Positions 11,211-21,030 of a stretch of DNA of 64,000 nucleotides are shown here, piece after piece. Each line of letters begins with the position of its first letter. The first letter of the stretch is position 1. A program made the position numbers and the translations under genes. The stretch covers positions 6,776,501 to 6,840,500 of the forward strand of contig WAID01000003.1 in NCBI GenBank assembly GCA_016584495.1, in the 5' to 3' direction. The notes beneath the pieces are model-generated. The model made no database searches, was not told the origin of the DNA, and saw only the letters and a list, made by a program, of their open reading frames with translations. This DNA comes from Celoporthe dispersa. Lineage: Eukaryota > Ascomycota > Sordariomycetes > Diaporthales > Cryphonectriaceae.

Positions 11211-12126
11211 CGATGATGCGAGGCTTCGCGCCTATCATGGGATGTTGAACTAGACAGACATGGGCCGTGTGCCAAAAGAATTTGTAGCTCTCAAGATAAA
11301 ATCAATTTTATGCTTTACCTGTGAGCCTAAGCCTCTCATCCTAGACCAATGGGTTATCATGAAAAAATGATGGAAGAGGAAGACGACACCACATGTAAGA
11401 GCAACAAGGGCCATCGAAAAGGGAAATATGTCCGGAGTGTCAAATCAGGAAGATGACAAAAGTATGAAAATGGTCACGTGAAAGGGCGCGTCTCCAACAA
11501 TTTAATCGTTGACCGTGGATAGCCTTATTGCCACAATTAGGCGGAGCTGGTCGGAATAAGGCGCTTACAGGTGGCCCGAAGCAAACGGCCTCGACTTCCA
11601 ACCATTTCCTGGTGCAGAGATCTCATTGGTTTTCCCAAATTCTGAGCCAAATGCAACATGCATGCAGTCATTGTACTTTAAAAAGGAACCATTGAATCAT
11701 GCGACAGGCTCTTGTAGGGCGCAGCTGCATCTGTGCCGCCCTACATATGCTGCTGCATGGCCCATGTTGTCCAACAGGGCGATCTTGTGCCCAACGCCGC
11801 CTGATTTGTGAACATGTGCACGCCTAGAAAGTGGAACAAGTCACGAGGCTCTAGAAAGAATCAATCACCTTTTGCTTAGAAGATTATGCACAGTATATAA
11901 TACTTTGTTGGTCTTGCTCTTGCACTACTGTTCTCATCGTTAAAGGCTTTCATTTTTTCTTTCTTTTCCTTTTCCCTCTGTCTCTGCACCACATTCCTTT
12001 GAGCCCTCAACAACAACCACCCTTGTCTTTTGATTGAGATCCACAGCACTACCCGCTGTTTGCTACTGCTTGGCTACTCGCATATAAAATGGAGGCTCAA
12101 TTCGCAGGCCTCCCTCAGTTTTCAAT
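11211..12126 (+). other. Intergenic and promoter/leader of the phosphatase-like gene
   Basis: It contains TATATAA at 11894-11900 and a strongly pyrimidine-rich leader at about 11950-12000, a common feature of fungal core promoters. No coding sequence is seen. Confidence 0.5.
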
Positions 12127-13842
12127 ATGGCGAAACACAAATACCACGGCAAGACACCCTCAAATTTCGGCTCCGCCGCACGGACAACCTTTCAAGCGCA
12201 ATCTCTCAACTCTACCGCTCCAAAATCTTCTTCGGATTTCGGTTCGCCTGGTCGCGAAACCTCATCCTCGCTCACTAGATCTTTGGGCGACGACACCTCG
12301 AGAGCGCCGGCGAGCTCTTTGAATTTATTGCGCAGGGTCTTACGATTGCCCTCGAGAGCCGCTGGGCGTGCAGAGTTGAGGCAACCAACTGTACCAGGAC
12401 CAAAGATTCCAGCCAACGAACAAGGTCGTCAACCATCTACCTCAGCAAACAGCTCTTCCTATAGACAGTCCAACGTGTCTACACATCACAAGAGCCCAGT
12501 TCGAAACGACGCAAGAAGACCCATGGGCTCCGAATCATTAGATCGTGGGGTCTGCACTGCCGGTCTGGTGCAGACATGGCCTACTGATGGCCACCTGACA
12601 ACAGAGGATCGACGCCGACAGATTCATGGAGAACTCGTTTACAGATCACTTCTCGCCAAGGGATATACAAGACTGGACAGCTATGCGGACCTCGAGCAGC
12701 TCCAGATGTGCGAGGGGCAGAAGCTCGGATTCTTGGGTAACAGCGTAAAACATCGTCTCCTAAGAACGCTTCGGGAAGAGATGGAGCCCATCACGGAAGT
12801 TGGTAGCTTATTTCGTGAGCAGTATCCGCATTTAGCTCCTGCCATGATGATTGACGGCCTCTGTCTCGGGAGCGTGGCCAACTGTGTCAGCCTGCGGTCT
12901 CTACACAACAGTCTACAGAGGACACACGACAAGGATTTCGCCATACTCACCATTCATCCTGATGACTGGGTTGCAGGCCAGGAAGCAGTCGAGTCAGACG
13001 CGAGCTGGATGAACCATGGGAAGCTGGCATGGGACTCGATACCGATCACAGCGCCCGAGGATAGAGAGCACGGGCTCAAGGAAGCATTATTAGCCCTTCC
13101 ACACAAGACTTTCTTTTTGAGAGCACCCTCGGCTGTCAACGGAGTCATGTCGCCGGTGGTAGACCACTACCTGATAGAACTGGAGGACTCTACTGCAGCC
13201 CCTCTGCTCAAGTTCTTTCCTAACGCGTGCCTATTTCTGGCCACACATCTATCTACTCCAGGACGCAAGGCCATGGCCCACTGCAAGGCTGGTAAATCTC
13301 GCGGGCCTGCATTCACAATCGCCTTCATGATCTATAGATACTACCACGCCATTGTCGAGAACAGCCCCCGGTACCCATCAGTTACGCCGTCGCAGAAGGA
13401 AAAGGTCGTTGATCACCTAGATGTTGTGATTAACGACTTCATGAGATTCCTCATGGACATCCGACCCTGCATCAGCGCGGAGAACAAGTTTAGGAAGCAG
13501 CTACACCTGTGGGCCTGGCAGCTTGTGCACAAGACCAGGCCTGAGATAAAGCCCGAGAGGCCGAGACCTGGCGGAGGAGACATGAGGGATGCGGCCATCA
13601 TAGAGTTCTACATTCGAGAGCAGAGGCCATTTCCGAACTTGGTCGACCACTGGCTTAAGAGGCGAATCTTGTGCCAGACAAGATGGCGGGCTGCGGAGAT
13701 GGAGAAAGCTCGCATGGAGGGCGCTACCAAGAGGCAAGAGCCGGTTATTAGTATGGAAGAGTATATTTCCTACTGGAGGAGAGTGATGCAGACAGAGGCA
13801 GAGGAGAAATCTGTGGCGGATCTGGACTGTGATATTTCCTAA
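12127..13842 (+). CDS. Cysteine-based (dual-specificity-like) phosphatase domain protein
   Basis: Intronless reading frame of 571 aa. The first about 140 residues are Ser/Arg/Pro-rich and probably disordered. Later, HCKAGKSR at residues 385-392 matches the HC-x5-R phosphate-binding loop of protein tyrosine and dual-specificity phosphatases. It is followed by the hydrophobic helix FTIAFMIYRYY, as in DSP domains. The usual Ser/Thr after the loop arginine is Gly here. A general-acid Asp is not obvious, so activity is not assured. The C-terminus is charged. No signal peptide or membrane segment is seen. The start could lie further upstream if a 5' intron exists. The substrate is unknown. Confidence 0.7.
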   Translation: MAKHKYHGKTPSNFGSAARTTFQAQSLNSTAPKSSSDFGSPGRETSSSLTRSLGDDTSRAPASSLNLLRRVLRLPSRAAGRAELRQPTVPGPKIPANEQGRQPSTSANSSSYRQSNVSTHHKSPVRNDARRPMGSESLDRGVCTAGLVQTWPTDGHLTTEDRRRQIHGELVYRSLLAKGYTRLDSYADLEQLQMCEGQKLGFLGNSVKHRLLRTLREEMEPITEVGSLFREQYPHLAPAMMIDGLCLGSVANCVSLRSLHNSLQRTHDKDFAILTIHPDDWVAGQEAVESDASWMNHGKLAWDSIPITAPEDREHGLKEALLALPHKTFFLRAPSAVNGVMSPVVDHYLIELEDSTAAPLLKFFPNACLFLATHLSTPGRKAMAHCKAGKSRGPAFTIAFMIYRYYHAIVENSPRYPSVTPSQKEKVVDHLDVVINDFMRFLMDIRPCISAENKFRKQLHLWAWQLVHKTRPEIKPERPRPGGGDMRDAAIIEFYIREQRPFPNLVDHWLKRRILCQTRWRAAEMEKARMEGATKRQEPVISMEEYISYWRRVMQTEAEEKSVADLDCDIS

Positions 13843-14295
13843 CTGAGGTTGACACCGTCGTTAAACTCATCATTTTATAGACGTCTCCAGCATTTTTTTC
13901 AGATGATACTTATTATTAATTTTTTTTTTTGGTTTCGTTTTCTTTCTCCGTCGCTCCCAAAGACGCTGTTCTCTGTCAGAAGAGTCCCCTTCCATTCATA
14001 AACTGTGTTGATTCTTGCTCAGGTGTTTATGTCACCTTCGAAATTTGAGGCCCATAATATCAGGGTTAGGGTATAGTAATCATACCTTCTGGTGGGGTCG
14101 CCACTGCCCACAGGCTGGGAATGTCTTTCTCTTGACTCTCTGCTCACCTCATTTTTCAACTCCAACAGGACGGCCAGGACATCCACAGCCACACCTCTCG
14201 ACTGAAGAACTCCAGAACTACTTCCTGTTCTCATTACTAGACGACAGGAGCCTTGTAACACACCAAAAATCAGACGTCTTCGTCCTCCCACCCTC
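13843..14295. other. Intergenic, no gene seen
   Basis: Carries a poly(T) run near 13920-13931 and pyrimidine-rich sequence. It serves as 3' flank of the phosphatase gene and 5' flank of the proline-rich gene. Confidence 0.55.
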
Positions 14296-15109
14296 ATGGC
14301 TTCCTCCCTCCCGGGCGCGGAAGAAGCGTCATCTTCAACCGAGGCGCAGTCAGCATACAACGACCTCAAGCGCCTGATACCATCGCTGGCTGCTGAGCTC
14401 GAGCTCCTGCGCACGTCTCTGCGGGAACACAGCCTGTGGCTGCTGCGATATGGCCACGGCACCAGCGTGCCGGGCAACACGCCTGGCGGTCCAGGGGGCG
14501 GCGCTCCAGGCCCTCAAGCACAAGGCCCAGGACGCGTGGTGACGACAGCCAGGCAGGATGAGGCTGGCGCAGCAGCCTCTCACGACCAGAGCACAGCGAC
14601 TGTGCCTGCCTCACAAGCCACATCGTCGACCTCACCACCAGGAGCAGCTTCATCACAGCCGCCGCCCTCCTCAGCCCCGTCCGAGCCGCCGCCCGCCTTT
14701 TCAGAGTCAGAACCCCCGGCCTACTCCGCCTCCGACGTCCCGCCGTACACGGGCGGCTTCAGCACCGTCTCGGCCTCGACGCGCGAGGGAGGTCCAGGCC
14801 CGGCGCGACCAGCTGACTGAGTGGCTGCGCGAGGGCGAGGATGTCCTGCGCGAGTACAGCGCTCGGTACGCGCAGCTGGCCGAGGAGCTCGGCCTGCCGC
14901 AGGAGGACCTGCTGGGGACCTGGCATGAGGCTCACCCGGACAATGCACTCCCTGGGTACCAGCAGATCGAGAGGAACGAGGAGCTCATGGTCGGCGGGGT
15001 CGGGGAGGTGCCGCCTCCTTACCTTGGTGGAAGGCCACAGGCTATTGGGCCGAGGGGAAGAAGTCAGGAGCCAGCTGCTGCAGGGCCATCGTCCAAGGCT
15101 GCGGAATGA
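14296..15109 (+). CDS. Proline-rich protein with N- and C-terminal helical segments, frameshifted
   Basis: I do not recognise a named family. The N-terminus (about residues 15-50) is helical (LKRLIPSLAAELELLRTSL). It is followed by about 100 residues rich in Pro, Ser, Ala and Gly with PPPY/PPAY-like motifs that could bind WW domains. A charged helix follows (REGEDVLREYSARYAQLAEELGL) and the protein ends near a second PPPY (EVPPPYL). The frame breaks at the GGG run 14787-14789: counting one G fewer joins both parts, giving 270 aa. Coding character is clear on both sides of the break, so an assembly error is the likeliest cause, with decay as the alternative. Confidence 0.6.
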
Positions 15110-16063
15110 TTTACTAGCGGGCGATGAGGTACCCCTCGATCTGTGCAGGGCGCGCATCGGGGCTGCGTGGGATCTGACCACCCACGTCGTTAGATTTTTG
15201 AAAAATCAGACCATTCTCGTTCCCAGCACTGTGCATTTCGGCCGTGACTGTCCTGCTCTGTATTGCCGTGGCGGCGAGCAGCTGGCAGGACGGATGCACT
15301 TCATAGGCTCGCTTCTGTTGGTGATGACAAACTGTTGCGACCTCCACTACGGGTGCGAGGGCTTGTGAGATGCTACGGTGCACCTGACTTGGTCACTCTC
15401 AACCCCTGTCAGTCTTGCCTGCGAGCGCTGTGTGATGCTGATACTCGGGTGTCTTTTTCTTCTTTTTTTTTCCTTCCATCTTTCCCTCTATCATCATCCA
15501 CAACCCCCTCAACCTAAACTCTAGACGTCAGCATTTACATACTTTAGTTAGCAAGATTTCAGATACAAAGGTAATAAGATACAAGAGCGGAAGTTGACAT
15601 ACAAAATATTAAACCTGGTCTCGGTCCCATGTGTTTGGAAACCTGCGGCTCTATCCGCTCCAAGCTCCCTTTAATCTCCCACCGCGCTTCCTCCGACGAT
15701 GCCCTCATTCCCGCCAATGGCGACAGCACCCTCGGCTCCTGCACGGCTCAGTTTGGCCAAAAAATGGATTACAGGGATCTGTCATGGCTCGGGTGGATTG
15801 CCGAGGGGAGCCCACATCGTCACTCTCGATGAAACATGACCTCACTTGATCCCCTTTATTTCTGTTCAAGGTCGGTGGAATTGTTTCGTTTCTTTTGGTC
15901 GATATTCTGTTCTGTCTCTTCACTTTATTCATTCCTTCCACAGCGCAGCGGTGTCTGTCGACTTTCTTTACTCTCTATTCTCTGCACATTCTTTTACGAG
16001 CCGGCCGGTCCCTCATTCGTTTAGATTTCAGTCATTCATTTCATTCATTGGCCAACAGACGAT
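15110..16063. other. Intergenic, no gene seen
   Basis: Spacer before the secreted esterase gene, with a T/C-rich block at about 15450-15510. Several overlapping short frames show no recognisable motif. Confidence 0.55.
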
Positions 16064-17497
16064 ATGTTTGCTCCAAAGCAACTCCTGGCCCTGGTGGCGG
16101 CCGTCTCCTCCGTCAGCGCTGCTTGCGTCCGGAAGGGTCAGAGTTCGAGCGTTAACGTCCCAGCTTCTTCGTCCGCTGTCGTCGCCTCTTCTGCTCTTGC
16201 GACTTCAACCGTTCTCACCTCATCCGTCGCGGCAGGGGTCAGTACTACTGCAGCACAGGAGGTTGCCACCTCCTCGAGCTCAGCCCAGGATGTTACCACG
16301 TCGGTCTCCTCTGTCCAGGTCACGGTTGCTTCGTCGAGCTCAGTTCAGGCATCCACGACGACGTCGGCCTTGTCAACACCCATTTCGGCGACCCTTGCAG
16401 CCGCTGCATCGACTACATACTCAGCTACCGCAAGCACTTCATCTTCATCCGCCGCGAGTGGAGACACGAAGTATTTGGTCGTTTTGTAAGTGCCTTAACA
16501 ATCGAGTCATCTATTAACTTGCAAATGTGCTGATACCAACACCAGCGGTGACTCGTACTCGTCGACTGGCTTCTACATTGAAGGCGACAAGCCCTCAGCT
16601 TCGGATCCGTTCGGCAGCCCCGCCTTGCCCGGTGACACCACCACTGGTGGTCTCAACGTGAGTACCTGAGAGACACGAGGAATTCTAGTCTAAAACACTG
16701 ACCAATCTCTCCAGTGGGTGGGCTACGTGACGAGCGTGTACAACACCTCAACAGTTCTGACCTATGACTGGGCCTACTACGGTGCCGACGTGTCTAACGA
16801 CATCATCAACACCGGCGTCACCACAGATGTAATTGCCCAGGTCGGAGACTTTGAGGACAACCTGGTGCCGGCCCCATCTTATGCCGAGTGGACCGCTGAT
16901 GACCTGCTCGTGGCTGTCTGGATCGGCATTAACGACATTGGCGAGTGCTTCTGGGAAGTGGAGGAGTACGAGACGTGCCCTATCGACGAGGTCATGACCG
17001 AGTACTTCAGTCTCATGCAGAACCTGTATGATGACGGCGTCAGGAACTTTGTGCTAAACATGGTGCCTCGTACGTTAACACCTTTCACAAATTTGCCTTT
17101 TTCCTTCCTCCCCCCCGTCCCCCCCTCTCACGATATTAACCGGATGGAATGTATTTACCGTCGTATAGCCTTCTATAAAGCGCCCGCCTTCGACTCAGAG
17201 ACAGACCTCTCAGGCCTGATTGCCAACCTGGAATCGTACAACTCCCTGCTCGTGAGCAACATGGAGGATTTCAAGACCAACAACTCGGACATCACCCTCG
17301 GCCAGGTCTTCAACACGACGTCTTACTTCTGGGAGGTCCTCGACGACCCTACCTCGTACGGCCTCGACAGCGACATTACCTGTGCAAACTCCGACGGCAC
17401 CACCTGTGTGTGGTACGATGACTACCACCCTGGCCAGGCGATTCACAAGCTTGTTGCTGAGGGCTTCGTCAATGCCCTGACCGGGTCTTTCTTCTAG
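16064..17497 (+). CDS. Secreted SGNH/GDSL esterase (CE16-type acetylesterase-like) with Ser/Thr-rich N-terminal region
   Basis: Exons 16064..16485, 16546..16657, 16715..17069 and 17169..17497 give 405 aa. A signal peptide (MFAPKQLLALVAAVSSVSA) precedes about 110 Ser/Thr/Ala-rich residues, probably O-glycosylated. The catalytic domain then starts with block I (GDSYSS, Ser144). WIGINDIG is block III with the oxyanion Asn, and WYDDYHPG provides the Asp and His of block V. The short PPFYKAP link matches fungal SGNH acetylesterases that deacetylate hemicellulose oligomers. An unusual feature is the long Ser/Thr-rich segment with no carbohydrate-binding module. The last intron is 99 nt, a multiple of three, and lacks stops. 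The fold is certain, the substrate inferred. Confidence 0.87.
17070..17168 (+). other. Stop-free 99-nt intron in the esterase gene
   Basis: The GTACGT donor and ATAG acceptor flank 99 nt with no in-frame stop. Retention would insert 33 residues between NMVP and the conserved PFYKAP. Splicing restores the usual family spacing. Confidence 0.7.
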
Positions 17498-18322
17498 GCG
17501 AGAGGGTTCCTGTAAATGGTAGAAGCTGTTCGTCGGCGTATGGTCGGTAGGCGAAATGATGTCGCTCGACCGTTGTTTGTTTTAATGCTGTATATATATA
17601 TATGTATGTAGATCTGGTGCTTGGAGTATATACATTTTTCTGGCATTCTCAATAAGGATTCTGAGACAGTCTTGTCAAACCAAATCTGCATATACCTGAC
17701 AAAGGCAGGCTATATTGTTGTTTGCATGAACAGCGTCTTGCCAGGAGAGCTAATAGTGCTGTTCTGGACACTCTCCAGAGGAGGCTTGCCTGGTGTCGAC
17801 ATTTTTATGCTGATGGGTCATCATGGCGAATCCAGACTGTGAGTTTCACATGAGGTCTGCCTAGAGCTTCTGTTGCCAGGGGTGCTGAGCATGAGAAGAA
17901 AGCATAAGCAGCACGTTCACCAGGCCTGGTCGTCGACGGCCGTAGAGTACGTGAAGACCTCTCCCCATTTTGCAGAACGTGAATGCACCATTGCTTCAGC
18001 ATCTCCTAAAGTTAGAGACTTGAACCCTGAACAAAAAGCGAAAGGCTAACTGGGGTAACCAGCCGCAGCGCATATTCAGGGGTCCTGCTGTGATCTACAG
18101 ACTGGTGTGCATCATTAGTCTGAGAGATTCGTTGAGACGGCTCTAATGATGACCTCATTCATCGACAAGGAGTCAACGGATCATCACCGCTTGCTGGTGC
18201 CATGCTAACAAAAGCCACAGCCTCGATTATAATAAAATCATTAGCATCCGGTGTCACTTTTCAGTACACATCTCGCATCCTATCAAACACTCCACAAGCA
18301 ATCTTCATCAAACACCGCCAGC
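17498..18322. other. Intergenic with a TA microsatellite and TATA-like element
   Basis: A short TA repeat at about 17591-17602 lies in the 3' flank of the esterase gene. TATAATAAAA at 18228-18237 lies about 90 bp before the next start codon. No other gene is seen. Confidence 0.5.
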
Positions 18323-18698
18323 ATGTCTGAGAAATACAACGTCAAGCAACACGGCTCGGGCGGCATGTCCGGCCAAGCATCAACACCTGCCAACGCCAAC
18401 CTTGGCCAGGACCAGCCCAAAGCATTTGACGCCGAGGGTTCCATCGGGAAGCAATTTACCGGTGAGTTCCATCCCTCGTGAAACAATATCTGGTCCAAAC
18501 TGCAGACCTCCAGAACCTCTAGCCGAATACCAAGACTGACGCCGATACGCAGAGGCCGGCGCCATTGGTGGTGCAGCACAGAAGGTGGGCGGGCCTTTTG
18601 ATAAGGAGGGCGCTATTGGGAAGCAATTCACGACGGAGGGTAGCATTGGTGGGATGGTACAGGATAAGATGGGCGGGCAGGCGAAGAAGAGCAATTGA
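18323..18698 (+). CDS. Small conserved-looking protein with an internal GxIGKQFT repeat (94 aa)
   Basis: Two exons, 18323..18461 and 18553..18698, are joined across a 91-bp GT-AG intron in phase 1. The protein is hydrophilic and Gly/Lys/Gln-rich. It contains AEGSIGKQFT before the intron and KEGAIGKQFTTEGSIGG after it, so the intron separates two copies of one motif. No signal peptide or membrane segment is present. I cannot assign a function. The composition resembles small hydrophilic stress-type proteins of fungi, but that is a compositional remark only. In-phase splicing that yields a repeat supports it as a real gene. Confidence 0.75.
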
Positions 18699-19759
18699 AG
18701 CTACTACATATTAATTAATGTCGCGTAATTCTATGTGTTAAGGACATGCTACAAAGCCGTTTCGCTCTTCAACAGAAGCGTGTTCGGTAAAGAAGAAGCA
18801 AACAAATACGTGTAGTCATCACGAATCTTCCTGTAACAGCCATTATGCTGAATGTACCCACGTTCTCCCCTTGATATTGACACTATCCAGCGTAGATGTA
18901 AGTCCACCTTAGAGAAGATTGGCTCTGGTACTGAATTTGGCTGTACCATAGAACTATCGCTGATGCTGGTTCAAACAGCCGCTTGGGTATCAAAGATGCG
19001 TGCTCGTCACTCATCGTGTGAAGGCTACCTGGACATAGAAATCAGAAATTTATCCCAGAACCTCGATGATATTACACGTATTCAACTTGATGAAAGTCTA
19101 ATGAATGGTCAAGGTACTTATGGATTAGTCACAGAATCAGGATAGGTATAGCAGCATGCGATCAGCAGCGTTGTGTGATAGCTGCGTTTCACGAATCTCA
19201 GATCGACAGATTGTACTACGTAAGTTGGTAGTCTTGCAAGTTAATATGTCTGGATGCAATGATATAAAACCACTATCATTATTCAATGATCAGAGATTCT
19301 CAAGGTATCTCCCAACTGCTTCCACTCATCAGGATTTGCTTGTAGCGTCATCAGTATAAAATGTGCCCGGATGTTTTTTTTTTTAAAAAAAAAAGGAAAG
19401 AGGAGAAGAGTGGAGAGCAGAGAAGAAGAGAAAGAATTGGTAAAGCGGGATAAGCAAATGGGGCTAGGCTCTAAGGGGTGGGAGGTGGGGGCCAGCACAG
19501 AATCCATCAAGAGTTCGTATTCTCAAGACAGGTACGACCGGATGAGCAACACCAAAGGCCGCCATGTATCCTGAATCAGGGATGACATTGTCAGTCAATA
19601 AATATTTTTCGATATGAACGTAGTTCATATGCCTACAACAGGGTGTGGCGGTCACCTTGCACACGAAACATGATCAACAATAACACTGATGATATTCATA
19701 TACTCTTAATAAAACATGTCTGCTACTAGCAACAAAGGCTGTACCGCCACCAACGTTTC
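18699..19759. other. Intergenic, no gene seen
   Basis: AT-leaning spacer with a T/A homopolymer pair at about 19374-19395 followed by a purine-rich tract. Open frames are short and featureless. Confidence 0.55.
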
Positions 19760-20056
19760 CTATTTCTTGGGATCAAATTGAGCCCCGACGCCCAAGAGGT
19801 CGTTCTTGATCTGCTCTTCCTTGCTCATGCCACTAGGCGCAACTCTAAGATCATGTCGAGGGGGGAAGGGGTGTTCGTGTCGAGGAGGATCGGCTCTGAG
19901 CAGCGATTCTTGCGCGGCTATTATTGGAGGATGCCTGGCTGGCAGCACTAAGACACGTCCAAGTGTTAGATAGATATGTCAAGCATGAAGGTATGTAACT
20001 GGGAACTCTTACTCCTGAGATGCTGAAGCAGGAGCTTTACTAAACATGTAAGGCAT
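19760..20056 (-). CDS. Small spliced protein of about 72 aa, unknown function
   Basis: The model is complement(join(19760..19934, 20013..20056)). The first exon (44 nt) starts MPYMFSKAPA and ends at a GTAAGA donor. A 78-bp intron ends at GCCAG, and the second exon continues in frame as HPPIIAAQESLL, then PFPPRHDLRVAPSGMSKEEQ, ending GVGAQFDPKK. The FPPRHDLRVxPxGMSKEEQIKNDL block has the look of a short, constrained eukaryotic protein and not of random sequence. No signal peptide or transmembrane helix is seen. I know no function. An alternative acceptor at TTAG would shift the frame and end early, so the model depends on the second AG. Confidence 0.55.
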
Positions 20057-21030
20057 GGCTGGGAAGAGAAGAGGTGATGTGGTCGAATGGTGGGTGAGAG
20101 CTTGAAGATCTATTATGGCGGGCTCAAATCCTGGATGTTGGTGTGGCCACAAGAGTCCCCAGGTAGAAATGCCACAGATCTTTCTGATGAATGATAGTAG
20201 AGAGCAGGTAGAAAAGGTGAATATGGCTGGGTGACCAAGGAGTGATGAGACTTGAAAGCCGGATCTAGCTGTGCTCCTGGGAATACTTGCTAAGTTGAAT
20301 CTTACATTGGGATTCGGGCAGGAACACATATTTATATTCATGAATTCAGAGTAGCGGCAGCAGGGCTTGTCTATCTAGCCGAATCTATGTTGCAGCAAAT
20401 TCTTCACCCACGGTGCAGGTCAAGGGGTCTACTCCTGCTGGGGTAGATCGAGCCTCCAGGATCGTTGGCCATTGGATAGTCTCATTTTGTGAGGTTCTAG
20501 AGCATTCATGTCCCAGGGATATAGGCGTCTGACTCCGAAAGTAAAAAGGCACATGCTATTGGACAGTCTTCATTTGTGTCGACACTCAAGGTCCAAGGCC
20601 ACAAGTACCTGGCCCACTTTGGTTCTGGTGATAAGCTGCCCTCTTTTTGTCGCCCAGGGCCTGGGTGACCAAGCCAAGCCACTTCTATCAGTATGACCAC
20701 CGGGTGCATATTGGGGTTACAGCAGCCTCTGAGTGGCTGTTCTCTTTTTGTACAACAGCCCCCAACCAATAAGAGAATCTTGCTAAGGAAAGAAGGCAAC
20801 CGCCTCAAGCCTTCAGAATCCTGTTGCAACAGCCAGGTTGTCCGTCAGCGTCTCATCTTTGTTTCGCCAAAGTGCCCCGTGGTTCGCCTAGGCACGTATT
20901 CAAATACGGCTCTCCCCCCAGAATCAGCCATCTCACCCTTCAATTTTTTCCCCCTACACAAAGCCTCCTCCTGCATGCTCATTGATTTCACCCAAAGCCC
21001 ACAATTCCGAGATTTGTCTCTGCAGACATC
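20057..21030. other. Intergenic, no gene seen
   Basis: Spacer between divergent genes. Open frames of 60-120 codons occur on both strands without motifs or splice support. Confidence 0.55.

Noticed and set aside
18010..18040. B-box-like GGTTCAAGTCT on the minus strand, possible tRNA
   Set aside because: No pairing T-stem, acceptor stem or A-box at the right distance.
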